Positions 1-8,252 of a DNA stretch of 64,000 nt are shown piece by piece. Position 1 is the first letter of the stretch; each line of letters opens with the position of its first letter. The stretch spans positions 496,957 through 560,956 of the forward strand of contig NZ_MSCP01000002.1 in the NCBI RefSeq assembly GCF_002954715.1. Reading direction: 5' to 3'. This stretch comes from Aliivibrio sifiae. Lineage in GTDB: Bacteria; Pseudomonadota; Gammaproteobacteria; Enterobacterales; Vibrionaceae. The position numbers were made by a program, and so were the translations under genes. The notes under the pieces were generated by a model. It saw nothing but the letters and a program-made list of their open reading frames with translations. It was not told the origin of the DNA and did not search any database.

Positions 1-260
1 ATATCGTATTTGAGAAACTTCTTCCTCAGTAACGAAATTGTTTGAGTAACAACACTGTTTGAAACAGAAGTGTCTTGCCAACACTCCTGATAAACATCAT
101 CTTTGGTATAGATCTTATTTGGGTTGCTATAAAGCAGAAATAATAGATTAGCTTCGTTAAGACTAAGCTTAATTTCATCACCATTTGTTTTTATGAGTAC
201 AGTTAAACTCTCATAATCAATGGTCATGTTTGTTGTTTCTATTATTTCTTTTTTATTCAT
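1..260 (-). CDS. Winged-helix (OmpR/ToxR-type) transcriptional regulator, N-terminal part
   Basis: The gene runs off the left edge of the window; about 86 N-terminal residues are visible, starting from an ATG at 258-260. The visible part has the shape of a trans_reg_C winged helix: an opening beta segment (DYESLTVLIKTNGDEIKLS), a helix (NEANLLFLLYSNPNKIYTKDDV), a conserved Trp (ECWQD), and a recognition helix (SNSVVTQTISLLRKKFLKY). No receiver domain precedes the DNA-binding domain, so it is more like ToxR/CadC-type regulators, which carry the winged helix at the N-terminus and often a membrane segment after it. That part is outside the window. It lies 9 bases upstream of the sapF stop codon side and is transcribed in the same direction as the sap genes. 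The target is unknown. Confidence 0.75.
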   Translation of the reverse strand, partial: MNKKEIIETTNMTIDYESLTVLIKTNGDEIKLSLNEANLLFLLYSNPNKIYTKDDVYQECWQDTSVSNSVVTQTISLLRKKFLKYD

Positions 261-269
261 AGGTGTTAA

Positions 270-1094
270 TTAGCACTCAATTTTAGGTGTTGCGGCACTG
301 ATGCGTTGTTTTCTATCATGTGTAGGTGCATCAAAATGACTTGCTAGCAAACGTTGGGTAATAGAGTGTTGCGGGTTAGCAAAAATATCTTGAGTTACTC
401 CTTTTTCTACAACCTCGCCTTCATGCATTACCATCACTTTATCAGTAATATGTTTTACCACTCCGATATGTTGTGACACATAAATAAATGAAATTGCCAT
501 CTCTTGCTGAAGTTCTAAAAACAAATTAATGATCTGAGAACGCATTGCCATATCTAGCCCATTCAATGCTTCATCAGCCACAATGATAGAAGGCTGCAAT
601 ATTAATGCGCGAGCCAAACATACGCGTTGTTTTTGACCTGTAGCCAGCATTTGTGGGTAAAAGTAAGCATGTTCAGGTAATAAGCCAACACGCTGCAAAG
701 TGTCTTTGACTCGTCGCTCTCGGGCTTCTGGTGACATGCTGGTATTACGCTTCAATGGACCTTCTAAAATTCGACCAATTTGAATTCGAGGGTTTAACGA
801 AGAGTTAGGATCTTGAAAAATCATACGAATAAGCTTACAACGAGTTTTAAAATCTTTGTAATCGAGAACTTCGCCATTCACTTTTATGATTCCAGAAGTT
901 GGTTCTACAACGCCTGCTAGCATACGTGCTAAAGTGGATTTTCCTGAGCCGTTAGCGCCAATAAACCCTAATGTTTGACCTGCTTCTAAAGAAAAACTAA
1001 CAGGCTTTACCGCCTCTTTAATTTGTTTACGAAACAAGCCTGTACGAAATACGTAGTCTTTTTTAAGATCAGTAACTTCAAGAAGCGCAGTCAT
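270..1094 (-). CDS. sapF: Peptide ABC transporter ATP-binding protein SapF
   Basis: This is one of two ATPases of the Sap (sensitivity to antimicrobial peptides) importer in the inner membrane. A Walker A motif (GANGSGKS) lies near residue 46 and a Walker B ([12 protein letters not shown]) near 165. The ABC signature is the degenerate LATGQKQR; E. coli SapF is also degenerate at this position, so this is a family trait rather than decay. An ATG at 1094 is preferred over an upstream one at 1109 because GAGGAG sits about 8 bases before it. The start overlaps the end of sapD by about 17 bases, implying translational coupling. It is the last gene of sapABCDF. In enteric bacteria Sap proteins are linked to antimicrobial peptide resistance, to putrescine export (SapBCDF) and, for the ATPases, to potassium uptake; which role applies here cannot be read from sequence. 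Confidence 0.93.
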   Translation of the reverse strand: MTALLEVTDLKKDYVFRTGLFRKQIKEAVKPVSFSLEAGQTLGFIGANGSGKSTLARMLAGVVEPTSGIIKVNGEVLDYKDFKTRCKLIRMIFQDPNSSLNPRIQIGRILEGPLKRNTSMSPEARERRVKDTLQRVGLLPEHAYFYPQMLATGQKQRVCLARALILQPSIIVADEALNGLDMAMRSQIINLFLELQQEMAISFIYVSQHIGVVKHITDKVMVMHEGEVVEKGVTQDIFANPQHSITQRLLASHFDAPTHDRKQRISAATPKIEC

Positions 1095-2091
1095 TTTTCT
1101 TCTCCTCAAAATTTAATGGGAAATGGCAGCTAAATTTATGGTCTTTCACTTTTCGACCTTCAGGAACTTGAACACATTTTCGTTGAGCGTAAGGGCAACG
1201 AGGGCCTAAACGACACCCAATAGGTAAATGTTGTAGTGGCGGAATGGTTCCCGGCAACGATTCTAGTTTGGCTTTATGAGGGATCCCATCTTTACTAAAA
1301 TCAGGCATCGCGCGTAATAATGCATTGGTGTAAGGGTGCTTTGGTGCCTCAAGGATCTCTTTACGACCAGCCGATTCAACCGATTGACCGCAATACATGA
1401 CGGTAATTCTATCAACCCACTGGGTTAAGGTGATTAAATCATGACTAATCAACAGAATTGTTGTGTTGTTAACCTGATTCATACGGCTTAATAAGCGGAA
1501 TATTTGTGATTGTGTCACCGCATCCAATTCATCGGTTGGTTCATCAGCAATCAAAATGCGTGGTTTATTGGCAATCGCCATAGCGATCATTACTTTTTGA
1601 CACTCACCATCAGTAAGTTCATAAGGGTAGCATTTCAGAATGCGTTTATGATCTTTAATCCCCACTTTATGAAGCAATGCAATTGCACCTTTTGTTCGCC
1701 AATTCCAACGTTGCCACCAATTACCAGTAAAATATTTAGAAGGGATCGCTTCTTTTAGTTGGTTACCAACTTGTTCTGATGGATCAAGACAGGTTGATGG
1801 CTCTTGGAAGATCATTGCCATTTCACGACCAATAACACGGCGTCGTTCTTTTGGAGATAAAGCAAGTAGGTCAATATTACCTAAGCGCATCCTGTCTGCG
1901 CTTATCTTCCAGTTATCCTTAGTGATCCCTAAAATCGCTTTTGCAACTAGAGATTTACCTGAGCCGGATTCGCCTACCAAACCACGAATCTCCCCCTCAT
2001 TAAGGGTCAAACTCATGCGGTCTACCGCTTTTACCATTCCTTGAGGGGTTTCTAACTCAATGGTTAAGTGGCGAATGTCTAATAATGGCAT
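1078..2091 (-). CDS. sapD: Peptide ABC transporter ATP-binding protein SapD
   Basis: This is the second ATPase of the Sap transporter, 337 residues, the normal family length. Walker A (GESGSGKS) is near residue 40 and Walker B ([12 protein letters not shown]) near 180. The signature is ELTDGECQK instead of LSGGQ, the same kind of variant as in E. coli SapD. The C-terminal oligopeptide-transporter extension with the cysteine-rich stretch [14 protein letters not shown] near residue 290 is present, typical of the OppD/DppD group. The start codon overlaps the sapC stop (TAATG) and the stop lies within the start region of sapF, so the gene is translationally coupled on both sides. E. coli SapD is also reported to energise Trk potassium uptake; whether this holds here is inference. 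Confidence 0.94.
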   Translation of the reverse strand: MPLLDIRHLTIELETPQGMVKAVDRMSLTLNEGEIRGLVGESGSGKSLVAKAILGITKDNWKISADRMRLGNIDLLALSPKERRRVIGREMAMIFQEPSTCLDPSEQVGNQLKEAIPSKYFTGNWWQRWNWRTKGAIALLHKVGIKDHKRILKCYPYELTDGECQKVMIAMAIANKPRILIADEPTDELDAVTQSQIFRLLSRMNQVNNTTILLISHDLITLTQWVDRITVMYCGQSVESAGRKEILEAPKHPYTNALLRAMPDFSKDGIPHKAKLESLPGTIPPLQHLPIGCRLGPRCPYAQRKCVQVPEGRKVKDHKFSCHFPLNFEEKKNDCAS

Positions 2092-2978
2092 TATTCTGTC
2101 CCCGCATTTAATGCGCGTTGAATCCCATCACCAACTAAGTTAATGATAATCACAGTGAAAGTAATGATGATACCCGGCAGCGTTACTGTCCAAGGAGCAA
2201 TGTAAATAAGTTCGATTGAGTCACCTAAAATCGCTCCCCATTCAGGGCTTGGGGCTTGTGCACCTAATCCAAGAAAACCTAATGCGGTAATGTCTAAAAT
2301 CGCTACAGAAAGAGCCAAAGTCATTTCAGCGACAATAATAGTTAAAATATTCGGTAATACTGAGTTCCATAATAAATAGAAATCGTTTGCCCCGTCTAAA
2401 CGAGCCGCTAGAATGTAATCTTTCTCTATTTCACTATGTACTGCGGTATACACAGCTCGAATAAAACGAGGAATAAGAGCAAGCCAGATCGCTAATAAAA
2501 TATTGAACTCGCCGAAGCCTAAAAATGCCACAAAGATAATCGCAAGCAATAGTGAAGGGATCGATAAAATAGTGTCCAGCAGATGATTCAAGATGCTTGA
2601 TAATAAGCCTTTTGTCATGCCTGCAAAAATACCAATAACACAACCCACAAAGCCAGAAAGGAGGGCGACGATAACGGCATACCCAAAAGTAAGCTGTGAA
2701 CCAATAAGCAGGCGAGACAAAATATCACGGCCTAAATCATCAGTACCTAAGAAAAAGGCAACGTCACCTTCAGAGTTCCAAGATGGTGGCATTAATAGAT
2801 TTTCAGATTGCCATTGCGGATCATACGGACTCAACCATGGAGAAAAAATGGTAATGATAATGATCAATAATAGACACCAAAACCCAAACATTGCTAATGA
2901 ATTAGCACGGTAACTCAACCAGAAACGCTCCATTTGAGTAGGGATGTGTTCTTCTTGATAAACGCTATTTGAGAGCAT
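2091..2978 (-). CDS. sapC: Peptide ABC transporter permease SapC
   Basis: This is an inner-membrane permease of the DppC/OppC type, 295 residues. It has an N-terminal membrane segment ([19 protein letters not shown], residues about 31-50) and five further hydrophobic segments. It carries the usual periplasmic marker [14 protein letters not shown] near residue 78, which is conserved in DppC-type permeases. The EAA loop region ([20 protein letters not shown]) is present near residue 190 and contacts the ATPases. It overlaps sapB by 14 bases at its start and sapD by one base at its stop. It should form the heterodimeric channel with SapB. Confidence 0.93.
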   Translation of the reverse strand: MLSNSVYQEEHIPTQMERFWLSYRANSLAMFGFWCLLLIIIITIFSPWLSPYDPQWQSENLLMPPSWNSEGDVAFFLGTDDLGRDILSRLLIGSQLTFGYAVIVALLSGFVGCVIGIFAGMTKGLLSSILNHLLDTILSIPSLLLAIIFVAFLGFGEFNILLAIWLALIPRFIRAVYTAVHSEIEKDYILAARLDGANDFYLLWNSVLPNILTIIVAEMTLALSVAILDITALGFLGLGAQAPSPEWGAILGDSIELIYIAPWTVTLPGIIITFTVIIINLVGDGIQRALNAGTE

Positions 2979-3927
2979 AGAACTCTTTCCTTACTAACGG
3001 GTTTACAGCTGCACCTAATAAATCCGATAAGATATTAGCTAACAAAATAAATGAAGCTACAGTAATTACGCCTGCTTGGATCGCCACAAAGTCTTGATTA
3101 ATAATTGCATCAAGTAACCAACGTCCGACCCCTGGCCAGTTAAAAATCGATTCAGTTAAGATTGCAGCGGTAAACAACCCTGATAACTGAATACCAAGTT
3201 TTGGAATGATTGGAGGAAGAGCATTACGGATAATATGCTTTACCATGATCTCAAATTTAGATAAGCCCTTAGTATGGGCGACTTTAATGTAGTTTTGAGT
3301 AATTACTGTTGAAACGGAAGAACGCATTAAACGGATTACTTCGGTCATAGGTGCAATAGACAATACTAGTGTAGGTAAGATTAAATGCTGAATAATATTT
3401 TCTAGCATTTCTGCACGATAAGGAGACTTAGATGCCAATACATCGATAAATACGAACCCAGTTTTGGCGTCGAATTCATACAATAAACTATAACGGCCAG
3501 AGACAGGAGTAACGCCTAAATTTAAACTGAAAAACATCAATAGTATTAATGCGATCCAGAACAATGGCATTGAATATCCCAATAATGCAATAGAAGAAAC
3601 AATGGTATCTGTTGGTTTACCTTGGCGCATACCAGCAATAGTACCAATTGGCGTACCAATGATTAGAGCAATGAAAAAGGCAAAGAAGCACAGCTCAATA
3701 GTGGCTGGGAAAACACGCAAAATTTCATCAAGCATGTTTACGCCATATTGATTAACACCGAGATTCCCATTTGCTAATTCACCTAAATAGGTCAGCCAAC
3801 CTGAGAAAAAAGAGGTTTGAGACCATATTGATGTTGGGTCAAGACGCAAGATATTGAAGCCGATTAAAGTCAGTATCAATAGCGTAATAATGAATAAATT
3901 AAAACGTCGAATTGTATAAATCCACAT
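2965..3927 (-). CDS. sapB: Peptide ABC transporter permease SapB
   Basis: This is an inner-membrane permease of the DppB/OppB type, 320 residues, with the characteristic N-terminal start MWIYTIRRFNLFIITLLILT and about six membrane segments. The EAA loop (AHTKGLSKFEIMVKHIIRN) lies near residue 220 and is followed by the conserved Pro-rich turn (ALPPIIPKLG). Its ATG overlaps the sapA stop codon (TAATG), and GGAGGCGG inside the end of sapA serves as ribosome-binding site. This tight packing is seen throughout sapABCDF and implies a single transcript from upstream of sapA or from pspF. Confidence 0.93.
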   Translation of the reverse strand: MWIYTIRRFNLFIITLLILTLIGFNILRLDPTSIWSQTSFFSGWLTYLGELANGNLGVNQYGVNMLDEILRVFPATIELCFFAFFIALIIGTPIGTIAGMRQGKPTDTIVSSIALLGYSMPLFWIALILLMFFSLNLGVTPVSGRYSLLYEFDAKTGFVFIDVLASKSPYRAEMLENIIQHLILPTLVLSIAPMTEVIRLMRSSVSTVITQNYIKVAHTKGLSKFEIMVKHIIRNALPPIIPKLGIQLSGLFTAAILTESIFNWPGVGRWLLDAIINQDFVAIQAGVITVASFILLANILSDLLGAAVNPLVRKEFYALK

Positions 3928-5552
3928 TATTCCGCCTCCTTAATTCTAACTACGTCATGGAAAGAATAGGTGTTAAATGGACTCAAAGTAAACCCTTTTA
4001 ATGAAGCCTGATTTGCTTGGTATTTAACACCATGAGCAAGAGGAATAATTGGTAACTCTTCGTTCAATAAATTTTGAAGTTGGCGATAAATATTGATGCG
4101 ATAACGAGGTTGATTGGTTTCTTTTGCAAGATCCAATAACAAATCAAATTCTTCATTACACCAATTAGCAACGCCAAACCCTGCCTGTTTTGCATTACAA
4201 GAAAGTAGGGGTCTTAGCATGGAGTCAGGGTCTGAGCTGTTAGCATTCCACCCCGTAAGAACTAAATCAATGTCATGATCAATCAGTTCATTACGACTTA
4301 ATAAATCACTGGTGATAAGTGTTAAATTAATGCCAATTTTAGAAAAGTCACTCTGTATGATTTCAGCTGATTTTTTAGGGCTAGGATTATAAGAGTTATT
4401 GTCCAAAGGAACCCACATTGTCAATTCGAGAGGTGTTTTTATTCCGGCCTCTCGTAACAAACCTTTCGCATAGTTTAAATCATAGCGGATAAAAGAACTG
4501 TCATTACCATAAGCCCATGATGCAGGAGGAAGAATTGATTTCGCTTCGATGCCTGAATTGTAATAAACCGAGTTAATTAAGCTTGAACGGTCTATTGATA
4601 AATTGAGAGCTTGGCGAATACGCGCATCTTGCAGTAATGGTTTTTGTGTATTCACAGCAATAAAGGCGACATTCGTTGCGGTTTGTGAATACAGAGTTAA
4701 GTCATCATTCTCAATAATAACAGGAAGTTGGCTCGAAATTGGATTTACTACAACATCACATTCTTGACGTAGTAATTTAGCAAGAGATCCTGTTCCTCTG
4801 CTTGAAATATCAAACACTACTTGCGACATTTTGGCAGGACCCTGCCAGTAGCCATCGTGCCTCTTTAAACGAACTAATTCACTTTTTTGGAATTGATCAA
4901 GTTTGAATGGTCCTGTGCCAACAGGCTTAATGTCTATTAATTCTTTCTCATCGATAGAAGCGAGTTTTTGAGAATATTCTAATGAATGAATAACCGCGTA
5001 TGAAGTTGCAAGAGCAGACAAAAATGTATTATCAGGCGAAGACAGAACAAATTGAACGGTATGTTTATCAATGGCCTTAACGGATTCAACCATATGAGAA
5101 AAATTAATACTATCAAACCAAGGGTAATGCCCTGTATTTACTGCATGATAAGGATTTTCTGGATTAAGAATACGATCGAAGCTGAATACGACGTCATTTG
5201 CATCCATAGATCTTGTTGGAGTAAAGAGTTCGGTTGAATGAAAAGCAACATCAGGCTGTAATGTGAAAGTATAAACCGTACCTGTCTTATCTACTTGCCA
5301 AGATTTGGCTAAATTAGATGAAGGTAATTGTGAAATTGGATCAATGATTAATAATCGGTCATAAATTTGAGCACTAATGGCTTCAAGAATACTATTTTCA
5401 TCAGAAATCTGTGGATTAAAAAATTCCACACTTCCTGATTCACAATAGATGAATCCTGTTTCCTGAATAGTCTGTTTGATCCCCGCATCATAACAACCAG
5501 CAAGATTAAACAATCCCGTGGCAGCGATGAGTATGCGCGTAATAATCTTCAT
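3927..5552 (-). CDS. sapA: Peptide ABC transporter substrate-binding protein SapA (predicted lipoprotein)
   Basis: This is the solute-binding component of the Sap transporter, an SBP_bac_5 family protein. Family hallmarks include NDVVFSFDRILNPENPYHAV near residue 120 and PVGTGPFKL near residue 210. The ATG at 5552 is chosen because a signal sequence begins there; reading from a TTG at 5573 would add seven residues and has no better ribosome-binding site. The leader ends in a lipobox (NLAGC, Cys near residue 20). This predicts an inner-membrane-anchored lipoprotein, whereas E. coli SapA is a soluble periplasmic protein. It is the first gene of sapABCDF and lies 84 bases downstream of pspF, the same neighbourhood as in E. 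coli. Confidence 0.92.
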   Translation of the reverse strand: MKIITRILIAATGLFNLAGCYDAGIKQTIQETGFIYCESGSVEFFNPQISDENSILEAISAQIYDRLLIIDPISQLPSSNLAKSWQVDKTGTVYTFTLQPDVAFHSTELFTPTRSMDANDVVFSFDRILNPENPYHAVNTGHYPWFDSINFSHMVESVKAIDKHTVQFVLSSPDNTFLSALATSYAVIHSLEYSQKLASIDEKELIDIKPVGTGPFKLDQFQKSELVRLKRHDGYWQGPAKMSQVVFDISSRGTGSLAKLLRQECDVVVNPISSQLPVIIENDDLTLYSQTATNVAFIAVNTQKPLLQDARIRQALNLSIDRSSLINSVYYNSGIEAKSILPPASWAYGNDSSFIRYDLNYAKGLLREAGIKTPLELTMWVPLDNNSYNPSPKKSAEIIQSDFSKIGINLTLITSDLLSRNELIDHDIDLVLTGWNANSSDPDSMLRPLLSCNAKQAGFGVANWCNEEFDLLLDLAKETNQPRYRINIYRQLQNLLNEELPIIPLAHGVKYQANQASLKGFTLSPFNTYSFHDVVRIKEAE

Positions 5553-5636
5553 AATGACCGCAGCTTTTATCAATTTTAATTAATGAACCTGTCATTTTAT
5601 ACCCAAGTGACTGGTTCTGCACTTAAATATCTAAGA

Positions 5637-6653
5637 TTATCCTCTGTTTGTGTCTAAGATTTGATGCTTTTTTAATAATCCTCGAAATTGGTGATAGGTA
5701 ATGCCTAATTCTTCAGCAGCTTTGCGTTGATGGTGTTGTGTTTTAAGTAGTGCCTGTTCTAACAGGTATCTTTCTTGCTCACTTTGAAACTGTTTTAAAT
5801 TCAAAGGTAATAAAGCAGTATGAGTTTGTTCTTCTTGAGTGTTGATTATAGCTGAAGCTGGCGTTTTCACTTGTTCGCTTTCCCAAGGAGAGATAAAAGG
5901 ATTAAGTTGGATAGATTCAATTTGTGCTTCTTCATGATTATGTTTAAAGACCGCCCGTTCAATACAGTTTCTTAGTTCTCGGACATTACCCGGCCAATCA
6001 TAATCTAAAATTTGATGCTGAGCGTAGCGTGAAAAACCAGCAAAATACGCTAAATTCATTTCTTGGCACATCTTGATGGCAAAATGCTCAGCAAGAAGGA
6101 GAACATCTTGCTCGCGGTATCGTAGAGGGGGTAAATGAATTACATCAAAAGAGAGTCTATCTAATAAATCGGCTCTGAATTTCTTTTCTGTCACCATCTC
6201 TTGCGGATTTTGGTTGGTTGCACAAATCAAGCGCACGTCTGCCTTGAGAGTTTGAGACCCACCCACGCGTTCATATTCACCATACTCAATCACACGAAGC
6301 AGTTTTTCTTGCACAGTTAATGGGGCAGTAGTTAACTCATCTAAAAATAGAGAACCGCCATCAGCTCGTTCAAATCGACCTTGATGACGCTGTTTTGCTC
6401 CAGTAAAAGAGCCAGCATCATGACCGAACAACTCTGAATCTAAAGTGCCTGAACTTAGCGCTGCACAGTTTAAACTGACTAAAGGTTCATCCCAGCGCTT
6501 TGACAGAAAGTGAAGGCGTTGAGCGATTAACTCTTTCCCTGTTCCTCGTTCGCCAAGAATAAGAATCGGTCTATCAATTGTGGCTAATTGAGAGGCATGA
6601 TCTAATGCAGATAAAAACGCGTCAGACTCACCAATTAAACTGTCTTTTCTCAT
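5637..6653 (-). CDS. pspF: Phage shock protein operon activator PspF (sigma-54 enhancer-binding protein)
   Basis: This is an AAA+ activator of sigma-54 RNA polymerase, 338 residues, with no receiver or sensor domain, as is usual for PspF. Walker A is GERGTGKE near residue 33. The sigma-54-contacting loop reads GSFTGAKQRHQGRF near residue 80, with Ser in place of the common Ala of GAFTGA. Walker B is GGSLFLDE near residue 100, and the arginine-finger region is LLDRLSFDVI. A Fis-type helix-turn-helix closes the protein (RKAAEELGITYHQFRGLLKK). In E. coli PspA binds PspF and blocks its ATPase until membrane stress. It is divergent from pspA and shares the 184-base control region. Confidence 0.95.
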   Translation of the reverse strand: MRKDSLIGESDAFLSALDHASQLATIDRPILILGERGTGKELIAQRLHFLSKRWDEPLVSLNCAALSSGTLDSELFGHDAGSFTGAKQRHQGRFERADGGSLFLDELTTAPLTVQEKLLRVIEYGEYERVGGSQTLKADVRLICATNQNPQEMVTEKKFRADLLDRLSFDVIHLPPLRYREQDVLLLAEHFAIKMCQEMNLAYFAGFSRYAQHQILDYDWPGNVRELRNCIERAVFKHNHEEAQIESIQLNPFISPWESEQVKTPASAIINTQEEQTHTALLPLNLKQFQSEQERYLLEQALLKTQHHQRKAAEELGITYHQFRGLLKKHQILDTNRG

Positions 6654-6688
6654 ACCTCACCTTTTGAGCTGTGGTCAAAATGACTAAA

Positions 6689-6709
6689 TTATGGTTATTT
6701 TAATCATAA
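6689..6709. promoter_or_regulatory. Possible PspF upstream activating site
   Basis: An imperfect inverted repeat (outer arms TTATG and CATAA, inner TT and AA, one mismatched pair) is centred about 70 bases upstream of the -24 element of the pspA sigma-54 promoter. That is where PspF binds in E. coli. Function is inferred from position and symmetry only. Confidence 0.4.
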
Positions 6710-6767
6710 CTTAAAAGTGTTATGCCGTCGATTTTCTGTAACTTATTGATTTGTAATGTGTGAAAAC

Positions 6768-6783
6768 TTGGCATGCATTATGT
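6768..6783 (+). promoter_or_regulatory. Sigma-54 promoter of pspA
   Basis: TTGGCATGCATTATGT has the GG-N10-GT spacing of -24/-12 promoters and closely resembles the E. coli pspA promoter as I remember it. It ends 54 bases before the pspA start. Together with the divergent pspF this makes PspF-dependent expression very likely. Confidence 0.8.
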
Positions 6784-6837
6784 AATAGTCATAATAGGTT
6801 TAGAACAAATGAATTTGGATTAAAAGAGGAATAAATT

Positions 6838-7503
6838 ATGGGTATTTTTTCACGCTTTGCAGACATAGTTAATGCTAACGTTACTTCATTATTGGATAAG
6901 GCTGAAAATCCAGAAAAGATGATCCGTTTGATCATTCAAGAAATGGAAGACACATTAGTAGAAGTTCGTACTGCATCAGCAAAAGCAATTGCAGATAAAA
7001 AAGAGCTAACACGTAAAATTGGTTCAATTGAAGCACAAGTCACCGATTGGCAAGAAAAAGCAAGTTTAGCTTTGATTAAACAACGCGAAGATTTAGCGCG
7101 CTCAGCTCTGATAGAAAAACAGAAAGTTCAAGATGTGCTATCAAGCTTAAAAACAGAATTTATTCTTGTAGAAGAAAGCATTGAGAAGTTGACCACAGAA
7201 TTAACCGAGCTAGAGACTAAACTGACAGAAACACGTGCTCGCCAACAAGCATTAGTGATCCGTCAACAAACTGCGCAACATCGTAACGACATTAAAGCGC
7301 ATACGCATTCTGGTAAAACAGAACGTGCAATGGCAAAGTTTGAACAATATGAGCGTCGTATTGACGAATTGGATGCAAAGGCAGACACTTATTCAATGGG
7401 TAAAGCGAACTCACTAGAACAAGAATTCGCAGAGCTGCAAGCGCAAGATGAAATTGAAAAAGAATTAGAGCGCCTAAAAGAACAAATGAAAAAAGACGCA
7501 TAA
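6838..7503 (+). CDS. pspA: Phage shock protein A (PspA, IM30/ESCRT-III family)
   Basis: This is a peripheral inner-membrane protein of 221 residues, the usual length. It starts with an amphipathic helix (MGIFSRFADIVNANVTSLLD) that binds stressed membranes. It is almost wholly alpha-helical and coiled coil, with the family signature ENPEKMIRLIIQEMEDTL near residue 24. In the resting cell PspA inhibits PspF; under loss of proton-motive force or envelope stress it forms oligomers on the membrane. GAGG lies about 9 bases before the ATG. It is the first gene of pspABC and is preceded by the sigma-54 promoter at 6768. Confidence 0.97.
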   Translation: MGIFSRFADIVNANVTSLLDKAENPEKMIRLIIQEMEDTLVEVRTASAKAIADKKELTRKIGSIEAQVTDWQEKASLALIKQREDLARSALIEKQKVQDVLSSLKTEFILVEESIEKLTTELTELETKLTETRARQQALVIRQQTAQHRNDIKAHTHSGKTERAMAKFEQYERRIDELDAKADTYSMGKANSLEQEFAELQAQDEIEKELERLKEQMKKDA

Positions 7504-7536
7504 TCTGACTGAACATAAATTACTAAGGAGAAAACA

Positions 7537-7761
7537 ATGAGCGGCTTTTTTGCTTTCCCATTGGTTATATTTTTTATTTTTGTTGCACCGTTATGGTTGT
7601 TTTTGCATTACCGAAGCAAAGGTAAAACAGCACAAGGTTTATCGCATGAAGACACACAGTTACTTAAAACAATGACAGAACGTGCGGATAAAATGCAGCG
7701 TCGTGTTGAAACATTAGAGAAAATTCTGGATGCAGAATCTCCGAGTTGGAGGGAGCGCTAA
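7537..7761 (+). CDS. pspB: Phage shock protein B (PspB)
   Basis: This is a small inner-membrane protein of 74 residues with one N-terminal membrane segment (FAFPLVIFFIFVAPLWLFLH) and a cytoplasmic helical tail rich in Glu/Arg. With PspC it senses envelope stress and draws PspA away from PspF. AAGGAG sits 7 bases before the ATG. The stop codon overlaps the preferred pspC start (TAATG), so the two partners are translationally coupled. Confidence 0.95.
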   Translation: MSGFFAFPLVIFFIFVAPLWLFLHYRSKGKTAQGLSHEDTQLLKTMTERADKMQRRVETLEKILDAESPSWRER

Positions 7762-8147
7762 TGTCAAAAGAACTGTATAGAGACACTCGAAACGGAAAGA
7801 TTGGTGGTGTGTGTGCTGGTATCGCCCAGTACTTTGGTATCGAACCTTGGATAGTGCGTATCTTAGTGGTATCGGCTGCTTTATTTAGTGCAGGCTTTCT
7901 TGTCATGTTGGCGTACTTTGCTGCTATGTTGTTTTTAGATAAAGCACCCGTTGAAATGTATTACCGAACAGAAGAGAAGCGTGAACACACGGTAAAAAGT
8001 AAGCCGTGGCAAGCGGGGCAATCACCATCAGAAGTGATTAAACGAGTCGATAAAGACATGGCGAGAATGGAAGAGAAAATTCGTCGAATGGAAGGGTATG
8101 TAACGTCTTCTGAATATAAAGTTCGCCGCGAATTTCGTAATCTTTAA
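7761..8147 (+). CDS. pspC: Phage shock protein C (PspC)
   Basis: This is the inner-membrane stress sensor that works with PspB. The PspC domain begins at once (LYRDTRNGKIGGVCAGIAQYF) and is followed by a membrane segment (ILVVSAALFSAGFLVMLAYF) and a charged helical tail. The ATG at 7761 is preferred over one at 7746 because GGAGGGAG ends 5 bases before it and it forms the TAATG junction with pspB. The length is then 128 residues, somewhat above the 119 of E. coli PspC. Confidence 0.94.
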   Translation: MSKELYRDTRNGKIGGVCAGIAQYFGIEPWIVRILVVSAALFSAGFLVMLAYFAAMLFLDKAPVEMYYRTEEKREHTVKSKPWQAGQSPSEVIKRVDKDMARMEEKIRRMEGYVTSSEYKVRREFRNL

Positions 8148-8176
8148 CTAAATAGTCATCAATTAAGACTTTGTTC

Positions 8177-8210
8177 ATGGGGTGTTCAGATTCAGTTCTG
8201 TACACTCCAT
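8177..8210 (+). other. RNA hairpin between pspC and ycjX
   Basis: A 14-pair stem with one T-T mismatch and one G-T wobble (ATGGGGTGTTCAGA with TCTGTACACTCCAT, six-base loop) is followed by a T-rich but broken stretch (TTGTTGTTT). It could be a leaky terminator or an RNA-processing site that sets ycjX-ycjF expression below pspABC. Function is inferred. Confidence 0.5.
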
Positions 8211-8252
8211 TTGTTGTTTGTAGTCATTTGAAAAACACAAAGCGAGAAGAAA

